Below, piece after piece: positions 42,131 through 51,818 of a stretch of 64,000 bases of DNA (position 1 is its first letter; each line of letters opens with the position of its first letter). The position numbers were made by a program, and so were the translations under genes. The notes under the pieces were generated by a model, which worked only from the letters and a program-made list of their open reading frames with translations, did not search any database and had not been told where the DNA came from. The stretch spans positions 92,067-156,066 of the forward strand of contig JAKEGG010000007.1 in assembly GCA_022615965.1 (NCBI GenBank), given 5' to 3'. Source of the DNA: Fusobacteriota bacterium (lineage in GTDB: Bacteria > Bacillota > TC1).

Positions 42131-42691
42131 TTAAATCTCCATTATTGATGCTTCTTTATTTTTAATTATCTCATCAACCTTTTTGATATAACTATCTGTC
42201 AGAACCTGTATTTTCTCTACAGCTTCTTCTTTACTGTCTTCTGATACCTTTCCTTTTTCGATTTTCTTTAAATCATCATTGCCATCTCTTCTAGTATTTC
42301 TTATTTGTACCTTAAATTCCTCCGAGATTTTTTTTACCTGCTTGACTAGCTCTTTTCTTCTTTCCTCTGTCAGAGCTGGGATCGGTATTCTGATGATATT
42401 ACCATCATTATTTGGATTTAGTCCTCTTTCAGAGGCTAGAATGGCTTTTTCTATACTTTTTAATGCTGTCTTATCCCAAGGCTGTACAACCAGTAGATTT
42501 GCTTCTGGTGCAGATATGCTACCTACCTGTCCAATTGGTGTATCAACACCATAATAATTTACTAGTATACCATCTAATATACCAGGATTAGCTCTTCCCG
42601 TTCTGATTACCTTGATATGTTCCTTAAGAGCTTCAATAATTTTTTTCATTTTATCTTCTGTATGATCAAGTATGATTTTTAATTCTTCCAT
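42131..42691 (-). CDS. frr: Ribosome recycling factor
   Basis: IRTGRANPGILDGILVNYYG; PALTEERRKELVKQVKK. Confidence 0.97.
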   Translation of the reverse strand: MEELKIILDHTEDKMKKIIEALKEHIKVIRTGRANPGILDGILVNYYGVDTPIGQVGSISAPEANLLVVQPWDKTALKSIEKAILASERGLNPNNDGNIIRIPIPALTEERRKELVKQVKKISEEFKVQIRNTRRDGNDDLKKIEKGKVSEDSKEEAVEKIQVLTDSYIKKVDEIIKNKEASIMEI

Positions 42692-42698
42692 TTTATAT

Positions 42699-43418
42699 TT
42701 ATCCTCCTATTATTGTTCCAATCTGTTCTCCAGTTATTGCTTTATAAATATTGCCTTTTTGAGTCAGATTGAATACTATGATTTTGATATCATTATCCAT
42801 ACATAATGATACAGCTGTGGAGTCCATAACCTTTAGACCATTATTCAGTACATCTATATAGCTTAAGTGATCAAACTTTTTAGCATTTGGATCTTTATTA
42901 GGATCTGCTGTAAATACTCCATCTACTTTCTTAGCCATTAGTATTACTTCAGCTTCCATTTCTGCTGCTCTTAATGCTGCTGTAGTATCAGTTGAGAAAT
43001 ATGGGTTGCCAGTGCCAGCTGCAAATATAACAATTCTTTTCTTTTCCAGATGTCTGATAGCTCTTCTTCTGATATATGGTTCTGCGATTTGTCTCATTTC
43101 TATTGCTGACTGGACCCTGGTATCCAAATCAAGCTTTTCAAAAGCTCCTTGTAAAGCCAGGGCATTAATTGAAGTCGCTAACATTCCCATATAGTCTGCA
43201 TTAGCTCTTTCAATGCCCTTTTCCGCACTACCTTTTACTCCACGCCAAATATTTCCACCACCAACTACGATAGCTATTTCCACACCCAAATCGGCAACTT
43301 CCTTTACTTCCCTGGCAATAGTATCTAAGGTTGGCCCATCTAAACCAAATTCTTCATTTCCAGCTAAGGCTTCACCACTGATTTTTAAAATTATCCTTTT
43401 GTACTTTACTTTATTCAT
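42699..43418 (-). CDS. pyrH: UMP kinase
   Basis: [48 protein letters not shown]. Start at MNKVKYKR (SD gaggtg). Confidence 0.96.
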   Translation of the reverse strand: MNKVKYKRIILKISGEALAGNEEFGLDGPTLDTIAREVKEVADLGVEIAIVVGGGNIWRGVKGSAEKGIERANADYMGMLATSINALALQGAFEKLDLDTRVQSAIEMRQIAEPYIRRRAIRHLEKKRIVIFAAGTGNPYFSTDTTAALRAAEMEAEVILMAKKVDGVFTADPNKDPNAKKFDHLSYIDVLNNGLKVMDSTAVSLCMDNDIKIIVFNLTQKGNIYKAITGEQIGTIIGG

Positions 43419-43507
43419 TCTACACCTCATAAATTCTTTATTATATTATAGCTTATTTTAAAATCAAATTCATTCTTTTTAAACAAATTAGTAACCATTT
43501 ATATCAA

Positions 43508-44230
43508 TTATATGATATAAAAAATCAATTGATAACAAATAATAACAGCTAGTATACTATATAAGGAGCCTATAAGATAGTATTCAGCAAATTTTGGACT
43601 TTCAGCTATCTTATTGTACCTGGCAATAGATTTAGCAGTCATTATTAGTGCAATAGCTGAAAATTGGTTAAGAGCCAAAAAAACTCCAGCTAAAAGTCTT
43701 TCTAAATTACCAATTATTGAACCAGCACCAATTACTGTTTCACTGTTTATATCACTTTCAGGCTGATATCCTTTAAATAACTTTTTAAAGGATACATTGA
43801 TTGGTTTTGTTATCAAGATTATAAATAATATCCATTTTAAGACACTGATACTTAATATTTCCTGATGGAAATCACCCTTATACAATATCAAGCCTATGAA
43901 TATTATTGATAAGTGTACAAGCTGGTCTGTTATAAATACTATTTTATCAAGATGCTGATATTGAGAATTTGATAATAATTTCTGCTCCAGTAAACCCTTT
44001 ATTAAGTCTATCAGGATATGAAATATAGCTAAAATCAATAATAAAATACTTACTTTGAAATCAATCAAAATAAATATTAACGGAAAAATCAGACTAATCA
44101 CAAAATGCTTCAACATATATATCATCTTGCTGCCTTTATTTGTGGCAATATCCTGAGATTGTAGTTGAAAATCCATCAGAAAATGGATAATCAAAAGGAT
44201 TATCAATAATTCTTTATTCATTTTTTCCAC
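43508..44230 (-). CDS. DUF3307-like polytopic membrane protein
   Basis: LLIIHFLMDFQLQSQDIATNKG...HFVISLIFPLIF; multiple TM; overlaps satD-like gene. Confidence 0.75.
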   Translation of the reverse strand: MEKMNKELLIILLIIHFLMDFQLQSQDIATNKGSKMIYMLKHFVISLIFPLIFILIDFKVSILLLILAIFHILIDLIKGLLEQKLLSNSQYQHLDKIVFITDQLVHLSIIFIGLILYKGDFHQEILSISVLKWILFIILITKPINVSFKKLFKGYQPESDINSETVIGAGSIIGNLERLLAGVFLALNQFSAIALIMTAKSIARYNKIAESPKFAEYYLIGSLYSILAVIICYQLIFYII

Positions 44231-44876
44231 CTGTTATTTCTAATATTTCACCTAGGTTGGACTTCGATTTTAAATATAACTTAAGTCCACTAGATTTAAG
44301 TCTTTTCTGAAATGCTGATGGATTCATATTTATTTTTTCTGCTAGTTTTTTTTGTTCAAAATCTTCAGAATATATTCTTTCATTTAATAGATATTCATAT
44401 ATTTCCAGCTGAGTTTTAGACCATTTAGATTTAATAAAGTCTGTTAAAGCTAGCATATTATTAAATAGCTGATCATTTTCCTTTGATGATGAAAGGAAAC
44501 CTGTTTTCCTCACGCTATATTGATGATTGTCATGAACCTCAAGAATAGCTTCTCTAGCTCTCCAATATGCTGGACCATCTGCACCTATACTTATTTCTTT
44601 ATTTATATATGTTGATATTTCACCATAGCCTATACCAAATCTTAAAGCATAGGGCTTAAAGGATTTTTCTATTATATCAATTATGAGAAATATTTCTTTT
44701 TTGGGCAACAACAAACCTTGAAATTCGTCTCCCAGGGTAATTGTCAAGTTCGAGGCTATAATATCCTTAAATTCTTTATTCACTTCTTCTAGTATAGTCT
44801 TTAACTTATTTTGTGCCTTTTCTCTTTCTTTTATTTTTCTTGAGTTGATTATATCCCCTATTATTGCTATATACAT
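44214..44876 (-). CDS. SatD family-like protein with C-terminal HTH-like region
   Basis: MYIAIIGDIINSRKIKEREKAQNKL; LTITLGDEFQGLL; helical C-term EQKKLAEKINMNPSAFQKRLKSSGLKLYL. Confidence 0.8.
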   Translation of the reverse strand: MYIAIIGDIINSRKIKEREKAQNKLKTILEEVNKEFKDIIASNLTITLGDEFQGLLLPKKEIFLIIDIIEKSFKPYALRFGIGYGEISTYINKEISIGADGPAYWRAREAILEVHDNHQYSVRKTGFLSSSKENDQLFNNMLALTDFIKSKWSKTQLEIYEYLLNERIYSEDFEQKKLAEKINMNPSAFQKRLKSSGLKLYLKSKSNLGEILEITGGKNE

Positions 44877-44904
44877 ACTTTAATACCTCCTTCTCCAATT
44901 ATTT

Positions 44905-44969
44905 GGATATTTTTTCACATATCCTCTTTAAAGGATATTATTAATAATCGCCATTCAAAAGGATATCAA
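44905..44969 (-). promoter_or_regulatory. Phased GGATAT/ATATCC array at the satD-like promoter
   Basis: GGATAT at 44905, 44933, 44961 and ATATCC at 44919, degenerate ATCGCC at 44947; promoter candidate TTGATA-17nt-TATTAA on - strand. Confidence 0.55.
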
Positions 44970-44999
44970 CTAAGATTTTAACATCATTAAGTAATAATT

Positions 45000-45038
45000 G
45001 CAAATAAAAAGGGTTGAAATCATATAATTTCAACCCTT
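45000..45038 (-). terminator. Rho-independent terminator after tsf
   Basis: AAGGGTTGAAAT-catata-ATTTCAACCCTT followed on - strand by TTTTT. Confidence 0.85.
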
Positions 45039-45053
45039 GATTATTAAGCTTTA

Positions 45054-45698
45054 CTATTTCATCATTGAAGCAACTTCATCTGCAAAGTTATCTTCTTTCT
45101 TAGCCATTCCTTCGCCAAGCTCATATCTGACAAATCTTCTGATAGAAATGTTCTCACCTATTTTAGCTACCTTTTCAGTAATCAACTGACTTATTGTCTT
45201 ATCTGAATCCTTTACAAAAGGCTGTTCAACCAAACAAACATCTTTGTAGAATTTAGCTACTCTGCCTTCAACCATTTTATCAACGATTTTTTCAGGTTTT
45301 CCTTCATTTAACGCCTGAGCTCTTAAGATATTTCTTTCATTTTCAATAATATCAGCTGGAACCTCTTCAGAACTTAAATATTCAGGTTTTGCTGCTGCGA
45401 TGTGCATAGCAATATCCTTAGCTAATTCTTTGAATTCATCAGTTTTAGCTACGAAATCTGTTTCACAGTTAAGCTCTAATATAACTCCAATACGACCACC
45501 AGCATGCACATAAGTTTCGATAACACCTTCTGTTGCAATTCTACCAGCTTTTTTAGCAGCTGCAGCCAAACCTTTTTCTCTTAAATAGGCAATAGCTTTT
45601 TCTGTATCGCCTTCAGTCTCAGTTAAGGCCTTTTTACAATCCATCATACCAGCTCCGGTACGCTCTCTTAACTCTTTAACTAAACTAGCATTAACCAC
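45054..45698 (-). CDS. tsf: Elongation factor Ts
   Basis: [22 protein letters not shown]. Confidence 0.97.
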   Translation of the reverse strand: MVNASLVKELRERTGAGMMDCKKALTETEGDTEKAIAYLREKGLAAAAKKAGRIATEGVIETYVHAGGRIGVILELNCETDFVAKTDEFKELAKDIAMHIAAAKPEYLSSEEVPADIIENERNILRAQALNEGKPEKIVDKMVEGRVAKFYKDVCLVEQPFVKDSDKTISQLITEKVAKIGENISIRRFVRYELGEGMAKKEDNFADEVASMMK

Positions 45699-45700
45699 TA

Positions 45701-46471
45701 TTACTTAACCTCCAATTCATCAGTTTCTTCGATTTTAGCAGCTTCTTCTTCAGCTACCTGTATATCTTCGAAGCCTTCTTCATCAACAGTTGATTGATGT
45801 CCTTCGATAATAGCATCTGCCATGCTGCCAGCAATTAGCTTAACAGCTCTTATAGCATCATCATTACCTGGAATTACGTAATCAATTTCATCCGGATCAC
45901 AATTTGTATCAACAATAGCCACTGTTGGAATTCCAAGCTTTTTAGCTTCTGCAATTGCAATTCTTTCTTTTTTAGGATCTACAATGAACATTGCTCCAGG
46001 CAATCTATTCATTTCCTTGATACCGCCTAAAAATCTTTCTAATTTTTCCATTTCTTTTTTAAGCTCGATTACTTCTTTCTTTGGCAGGCTGTCAAAAGTG
46101 CCATCTGTTTCTTGTTCTTTAAGATCTTTAAGATATTTGCTCCTTTTTTTGATAGTTGCAAAATTTGTAAGCATTCCACCTAACCATCTTTGATCTACAT
46201 AATAACTGCCTGATCTTTCTGCTTCATCTCTTACAGCTTCCTGAGCTTGTTTTTTAGTACCTACAAACAAAACTTTTTCACCTTTGCTTGCAACATCTCT
46301 TAAGAAATCATAAGCATCATCGATTTTATGAACTGTTTTTTGCAAGTCGATGATATAGATACCATTTCTTGCGGTAAAGATGTATCTAGCCATTTTAGGG
46401 TTCCATCTTTTTGTCTGATGTCCGAAATGAACACCAGCTTCCAATAATTGTTTCATTGAAATTACTGCCAT
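45701..46471 (-). CDS. rpsB: 30S ribosomal protein S2
   Basis: [29 protein letters not shown]. Start at MAVISMKQ with SD aaggagg; the track start is 13 codons upstream. Confidence 0.97.
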   Translation of the reverse strand: MAVISMKQLLEAGVHFGHQTKRWNPKMARYIFTARNGIYIIDLQKTVHKIDDAYDFLRDVASKGEKVLFVGTKKQAQEAVRDEAERSGSYYVDQRWLGGMLTNFATIKKRSKYLKDLKEQETDGTFDSLPKKEVIELKKEMEKLERFLGGIKEMNRLPGAMFIVDPKKERIAIAEAKKLGIPTVAIVDTNCDPDEIDYVIPGNDDAIRAVKLIAGSMADAIIEGHQSTVDEEGFEDIQVAEEEAAKIEETDELEVK

Positions 46472-46606
46472 GTCTTTTTCCTCCTTGGTTATTCTTCCTT
46501 TTAGCCTCATTTTGCTTAACTACTTATGCACCAATCAAGCAATCTGCTAAAAGTGATTTTTCATACTTTTTAAGTATAGCAAAATATTTTCATGTTTACA
46601 AGTCAA

Positions 46607-48130
46607 CTAATAGGTTTTTTTCTTAAGTTCAAACCAGAATATAGAGCCTTGTTTCCCTGTTGTAACTCCTACTTTGCCATCATGTAATTCTATAATTGAT
46701 TTAACTATAGATAGTCCTAAACCAGATCCTAATTCTGGTCGTTTATGGCTGGATTCTATCTTATAGTATCTGTCCCAGATATCATCTATTCTGGTAGCAT
46801 CTATTCCAGTACCTGTATCCTTGATCTCGACTCTCACCTTATCCGGCAGGATGATTTCATTTATTATTATTTTTTTGTCATCTCCTGTATAGGTAACTGC
46901 ATTGTTTATCAAATTATATATAACCTGAGAAATTTTCAGCTCATCACCAACTATATTAGCTGGTCCCGGGGATTCAAATTCGAAATTATAACCTTTAGCC
47001 ATTAACATCGCCTCGAATCTATCAACAATACTTTTAACACTTTCTGTTAAATCAAATTCTTCATTTCTTATTATTATATTTTTATTGCTTTCCAGCTTTG
47101 ATAATTCTAATAAATCGTTAACCAGTGTTTGTAATCTGGTAGTTTCATCTATTATCACCTGAATATTTTCAGTTGTTGTTTCTCCTGGGATATCTCTCAT
47201 AACTTCACTATAGCCCTTTATCATGGTTAAAGGTGTTCTTAAGTCATGTGATATGTTAGCTAAAAACTCTTTTCTGGTTGCTTCAGTTTTTGCTAGTTCT
47301 TGATCAGCAAAATGCAGTGTTTCATTTAAGTCACTAACCTCTTTGATAATAAGTCCCTCTAATTGGTAATCATATTTTTCCTTACCAAGGTTTTTAGCTG
47401 CTTTAGTTATACTTTCTATTGGCTTAGCTATTTTATTTGCTATGAAAAATGCTAGAAATATGGCTACGAGCAACATGATTATCGTTACATAAACCAGTTG
47501 TGATTTTAAGGTTTCTACAGTAGTACTTAATGGAGTCAGTTCCATAAAAAGGATTATAGTTACTGGTTCATTGTTTTTATTCAATACTGTGTTTGTATAT
47601 ATAATATTTTGACCCTTACGAATTTCATTTTCTAAGGGTGGTTTATTAACATTTTCTATTTCTTTACCTTGGCTATTACTTAAGTGGAAAAGTTCATAGC
47701 TAGAAATATTTAAATATTGTGGAGTACCAATATTTTTCTGTGAATTTTCAAATACTTTCAGATAGGCATCAATATTCATAAATCTGCTGAAAAATTGATT
47801 GCCTGCTACCTCAGTACCTGTATAAATCACACCATTTTTATTGGTCAATAAGATTGAAATATCATTCACTACAGCTATTCTGGTAATATAGTTGGCAATT
47901 TCACTGCTATTTAAAGATTCATTTGTACTTTCTTCTAGAACTATTTCTATACCATTGGCTATATTGCCTATAGTTGATCTTTTTATTGAGGAATAAAATT
48001 TATCCAGGAAGAAAACCTGGAACAACCACAACAAAACCAAGGTTATAAATACAAATATAACCATGTAGAAAACAAGATGTACTTTTAAGGATTTATCTTT
48101 AAACTTAATTGATTTCAAACTTGTAGCCAA
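46607..48130 (-). CDS. Sensor histidine kinase
   Basis: Two TM, HAMP, FLANISHDLRTPLTMIKGYSEV, NLINNAVTYT, GSGLGLSIVKSI. Confidence 0.96.
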   Translation of the reverse strand: MATSLKSIKFKDKSLKVHLVFYMVIFVFITLVLLWLFQVFFLDKFYSSIKRSTIGNIANGIEIVLEESTNESLNSSEIANYITRIAVVNDISILLTNKNGVIYTGTEVAGNQFFSRFMNIDAYLKVFENSQKNIGTPQYLNISSYELFHLSNSQGKEIENVNKPPLENEIRKGQNIIYTNTVLNKNNEPVTIILFMELTPLSTTVETLKSQLVYVTIIMLLVAIFLAFFIANKIAKPIESITKAAKNLGKEKYDYQLEGLIIKEVSDLNETLHFADQELAKTEATRKEFLANISHDLRTPLTMIKGYSEVMRDIPGETTTENIQVIIDETTRLQTLVNDLLELSKLESNKNIIIRNEEFDLTESVKSIVDRFEAMLMAKGYNFEFESPGPANIVGDELKISQVIYNLINNAVTYTGDDKKIIINEIILPDKVRVEIKDTGTGIDATRIDDIWDRYYKIESSHKRPELGSGLGLSIVKSIIELHDGKVGVTTGKQGSIFWFELKKKTY

Positions 48131-48776
48131 CTCCTCTTAAGGTTTTAACATAATCAGCATACTCACCTAGATTTTTTCTCAATAGCTTTATATGAGTATC
48201 AAGGGTTCTATCATTTCCATAATAATCATAGCCCCATACTTTGTTTAATAGTTTCTCTCTGGTTAAGGCAATACCTTTGTTTTTTACCATGTAAAATAAC
48301 AAATCATATTCTCTAGGAAATAATTGTATTTCCTCTCCATGGATAAAGACACTTCTACCTGTAAAGTCTATTTTTAGTCCCTCATATTCAAAAATATCCT
48401 TTTCTTCTTCAGGATTTTTGCTTCTTCTCATAATAGCTTCTACTCTCATCATCAGTTCCTTGGGAGAAAAAGGCTTGACCACATAATCATCTACTCCAAC
48501 CTCAAAGCCATGGATCCGGTCATATTCTTCGCCTCTGGCTGATAGCATCAATACTGGTGTATTGGAATATTTTCTTATTTCTTTTACTGCAGAAAAACCA
48601 TCTAGTTCTGGCATCATGACATCCATGAGGATAATATCATAATTATAATTTTTAGTTTTTTCTACTGCATCAAGTCCATTTTTAGCTTCAAAAACCTCAT
48701 GCCCTTCAAATTGTCCATATTTGACGATCAGTTCTCTTATTCTTGGCTCATCATCTACTACTAGAATTTTATACAT
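48105..48776 (-). CDS. OmpR/PhoB family response regulator
   Basis: KILVVDDEPRIREL; DIILMDVMMPELDG; winged-helix RTLDTHIKLLRKNLG. Confidence 0.96.
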   Translation of the reverse strand: MYKILVVDDEPRIRELIVKYGQFEGHEVFEAKNGLDAVEKTKNYNYDIILMDVMMPELDGFSAVKEIRKYSNTPVLMLSARGEEYDRIHGFEVGVDDYVVKPFSPKELMMRVEAIMRRSKNPEEEKDIFEYEGLKIDFTGRSVFIHGEEIQLFPREYDLLFYMVKNKGIALTREKLLNKVWGYDYYGNDRTLDTHIKLLRKNLGEYADYVKTLRGVGYKFEIN

Positions 48777-48787
48777 GGCTTTCTTCC

Positions 48788-49822
48788 CTACTCCTTCTTC
48801 TTATTTGCTAAATATTTTGGTATCATCACCAAGTAGTGTGTTCCTGCAACATACATACCCATAATAGGTAAAAAATCTGTTAAGGCTGTCATGATTCCAG
48901 GGTAATCCTTCTCTATATTATCATCTTTGATTTCTTCAGCTACAGGTGTACTTTGATTTGTTGTATTACTTGTGCTAGTACTAGTTTCAGTTTGACTGTT
49001 GCTATTACTTGTATTGGTAGTACCTTTGCTTTGTGCCTCTTGTACTAAGGCTTCGTATTCTATTTTAGCTTCTTGAGCCTGTTCTACTCCTACACTACAT
49101 TTTGGTGCAGACAAAGGGCAGTGTTTACTACAGCCAGTGCAGTAAAGACTACTTAAATATTCTTCTAAAGTTTTAGGTACTGTTGCCTCAGTTGTTACAT
49201 ATTTTTCATCATCTAGATCTTTGGTATAGTCTGTTGTGCTAACAACACTTTCATCATTATTGGTAAAGCCTTCAGTCACTTTAGTAAGAACATTTTGTTG
49301 AAATGAACCTTTAATACCGGCTATTACTATCAGTAAGGTTATTATTCTTAATGCTATGGTTCTAGCCTTATTAAAAGTTTTTAAATTAAATATTTTTCTG
49401 CAAAAATCCATAATAGCTGACCAATGTATTCCGATATGAACAGAAATTAAAATCAAGGCAATATACCCCAGGCTGTGATGAAGACTACTTGCTTGAAGCA
49501 TTAAATCTGAACTAAAGCCTAAACTGAATAATTCCTTAGAAATAATTATACCTGTAATGATAATTCCTAAGACTACAAATGCCAGAGCTATATCTATCAA
49601 TAGCCCTATTTTACATGACAACTTAATGCCTTTTTTAAAAAAATTTTGGAAAAGACATTTGGTATAGCTTAAGTTAAACAACTGATGAACTATTATCATT
49701 ATAAACACTGCGATACCTAGTATTTCGTGTAGTAATAGTCCTGTAAATATTGTTTTCATCAATAAAACCATAATGATGGTCATAATTAAGTCTAAAATAT
49801 ATTTATGTATGTTCTTAGGCAT
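48788..49822 (-). CDS. DUF4405-like/cytochrome b-like membrane protein with CxxCxxxCx5C motif
   Basis: TM His residues (LLLHEILGIAVFIMIIVHQLF; SLHHSLGYIALILISVHIGIHWSAIM); soluble CTGCSKHCPLSAPKC; Ser/Thr/Asn linker; C-terminal TM. Confidence 0.75.
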   Translation of the reverse strand: MPKNIHKYILDLIMTIIMVLLMKTIFTGLLLHEILGIAVFIMIIVHQLFNLSYTKCLFQNFFKKGIKLSCKIGLLIDIALAFVVLGIIITGIIISKELFSLGFSSDLMLQASSLHHSLGYIALILISVHIGIHWSAIMDFCRKIFNLKTFNKARTIALRIITLLIVIAGIKGSFQQNVLTKVTEGFTNNDESVVSTTDYTKDLDDEKYVTTEATVPKTLEEYLSSLYCTGCSKHCPLSAPKCSVGVEQAQEAKIEYEALVQEAQSKGTTNTSNSNSQTETSTSTSNTTNQSTPVAEEIKDDNIEKDYPGIMTALTDFLPIMGMYVAGTHYLVMIPKYLANKKKE

Positions 49823-49918
49823 TTTTACTATTTCTACTATTGCTTTTCATTAATCTCTCCTCCATTTTGTTGTTTGAGGATATTATAATCATCGAATGTG
49901 AAAACTCTATACCATATA

Positions 49919-50692
49919 TCAGTAATTTATGTGAAAATTTTCACTTTCATAATAAATTATTTTAACATTCAACACTGAAGCTAGTTTTTCATATAGTCCT
50001 TTAAATCCCAGAGTCTCACTTTCATGATGACCGATATCTATTAAAGGATAATTATAGTGGCAGGCTTTTTCCATAGCATGGTAATTAGTATCACCAGTTA
50101 AATAGACATCACTATTTTTAATAGCAAAATCCAATAAATCTTTACCAGATCCAGCACAGATGGAAATTTTTTCTATTTTTCTTTCTAAGTCTACAGCTGA
50201 TATTTTCAATTTCTTCAGCCCTAGCTTTTCTTTTAATATCTTGATTAATTCTAACAGTTGGATTTCTTTTCTTAATCTACCAATCAGACCTAATTCAATT
50301 TCTTTAACTAAGCACTTGGTTTCAACTATATCAAGACCAAGGCTCCTCAATAGGGACTGATTCATCATTGATTTATCATAGTTGGTATGTATCACATAGA
50401 GGCTAAGTTGTTTTTCTTGAAGTATTTGGTATATTTTCTGACTTTTTTGAAAATCCAACTCATTATTTTGATCAATTATCCAGTTTTTAAAATCTATTGG
50501 ATGATGACTAATAATGAGATCTACTCCTTGCTCAACTGCTTTGTCGATAGTTTGCTCTGTCACAGTAAGAGTAATCATTATTTTATCAATTTTTCCCTTA
50601 GCCCTATAGGCTAATCCAGAATTATCCCACTCTTCTTGTCTTTTCAATGGGAACTCTTGTTCCAAATAGGAAATTATATCATTTATTTTCAA
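49919..50692 (-). CDS. Nif3-like dinuclear metal center protein
   Basis: KRQEEWDNSGL; DLIISHHPIDFK; IDIGHHESET. Confidence 0.92.
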   Translation of the reverse strand: MKINDIISYLEQEFPLKRQEEWDNSGLAYRAKGKIDKIMITLTVTEQTIDKAVEQGVDLIISHHPIDFKNWIIDQNNELDFQKSQKIYQILQEKQLSLYVIHTNYDKSMMNQSLLRSLGLDIVETKCLVKEIELGLIGRLRKEIQLLELIKILKEKLGLKKLKISAVDLERKIEKISICAGSGKDLLDFAIKNSDVYLTGDTNYHAMEKACHYNYPLIDIGHHESETLGFKGLYEKLASVLNVKIIYYESENFHINY

Positions 50693-51368
50693 GTTCGTTG
50701 CTCCATAGTTTTATTTTATTTTCTATTTTCAATAGCCCTTTTTGAGCTGTTTCTTGATCATTAGCTTTATAAAGCTCTATTTTTATTTTGTTTAGTTTTT
50801 CTATTTTATCTAAGATATATTTATCTTTGCCTTCGCATTTTTTCTTTGTTAATACTGGTCCTATATCATATAGAAAATCGTTTCCCATGTTTTGCTCTCC
50901 TCTTTCAGCTACTATATATAGATATAAGCGATCTGAAATCAGAATATCTTCTTCAATTATCTTCCATCCATTTTTTATTAAAAATTTTCTAAGTTCCCTC
51001 TCACTACCCATAGGCTGTAAGATAAGTCTTGTAAAGGCTTGGGCTTTTTCCAGATCTTCTTCAAGTATATACTTGATCAGTTGTCCACCCATTCCTCCTA
51101 TAACACATATTTCTGCTTCATTTATATGTAATGGTTTTAACCCACTGCCTAGTCTGATATCCAGGTGTTCTTCCAACTTATTTTCTTTTATGTTGCTTTT
51201 TCCTTGCTGATATGGTCCAGGAACTACTTCTATCCCTATACCTTTTTTTATTTTATTTTCCAATACTCCTTTGATTAGAACATAACAATGATCACAACCT
51301 ATATCTGCTACTGTGCTTCCTTGAGGTATATATCCTATGGCTTTTTCTATACGCTTTTTGTTTTTCAT
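50679..51368 (-). CDS. trmK: tRNA (adenine22-N1)-methyltransferase
   Basis: VADIGCDHCYVLI; EICVIGGMGGQLIKYIL; LILQPMGSERELRKFL. Confidence 0.92.
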   Translation of the reverse strand: MKNKKRIEKAIGYIPQGSTVADIGCDHCYVLIKGVLENKIKKGIGIEVVPGPYQQGKSNIKENKLEEHLDIRLGSGLKPLHINEAEICVIGGMGGQLIKYILEEDLEKAQAFTRLILQPMGSERELRKFLIKNGWKIIEEDILISDRLYLYIVAERGEQNMGNDFLYDIGPVLTKKKCEGKDKYILDKIEKLNKIKIELYKANDQETAQKGLLKIENKIKLWSNELENK

Positions 51369-51414
51369 TTTTACTCCATTTTCAATACATTCATTATATA
51401 TTTTTTATGATAAT

Positions 51415-51444
51415 AAAAAAAGACCTCCAGAAGAGGTCTTTTTT
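51415..51444. terminator. Bidirectional terminator between tRNA genes and trmK
   Basis: AAAAAAGACCTC-cagaa-GAGGTCTTTTTT. Confidence 0.85.
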
Positions 51445-51445
51445 G

Positions 51446-51521
51446 TGGTGGGCGATGACGGGATCGAACCGCCGACATCTTGCTTGTAAGGCAAGCGCTC
51501 TCCCAGCTGAGCTAATCGCCC
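51446..51521 (-). tRNA. tRNA-Val (anticodon TAC)
   Basis: GGGCGATTAGCTCAGCTGGGAGAGCGCTTGCCTTACAAGCAAGATGTCGGCGGTTCGATCCCGTCATCGCCCACCA; encoded CCA. Confidence 0.97.
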
Positions 51522-51522
51522 A

Positions 51523-51597
51523 TGGTGGGGCCACTTGGGATTGAACCAAGGACCAACCGGTTATGAGCCGGTAGCTCTACCACTGAGCTATGGCCCC
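51523..51597 (-). tRNA. tRNA with CAT anticodon (Met type)
   Basis: GGGGCCATAGCTCAGTGGTAGAGCTACCGGCTCATAACCGGTTGGTCCTTGGTTCAATCCCAAGTGGCCCCACCA. Confidence 0.94.
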
Positions 51598-51604
51598 AAA
51601 AAAT

Positions 51605-51679
51605 TGGCTCCTCGAGCGGGATTCGAACCTGCAACCCCTCGGTTAACAGCCGAGTGCTCTACCGTTGAGCTATCGAGGA
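51605..51679 (-). tRNA. tRNA-Asn (anticodon GTT)
   Basis: TCCTCGATAGCTCAACGGTAGAGCACTCGGCTGTTAACCGAGGGGTTGCAGGTTCGAATCCCGCTCGAGGAGCCA. Confidence 0.96.
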
Positions 51680-51818
51680 ATGCCTAACGCAAAAACTATT
51701 ATATCTGTTATATGATTATAAGTCAATAGCATATATTTATTTTTCTACAATTACCTATTAATAAATTTAATATTTTGCTATAATTATTGGTAGATTGTTA
51801 ATTATAGGAGGATTGATT

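Noticed and set aside
46472-46606. Structured autoregulatory leader of rpsB
   Set aside because: A promoter-like TTGTAA-17nt-TATACT and short leader are visible, but I could not match a known S2 leader structure by eye.
51795-51818. Upstream TTG start for trpB
   Set aside because: ATG 51819 has AGGAGG at proper spacing and matches the usual TrpB N-terminus.
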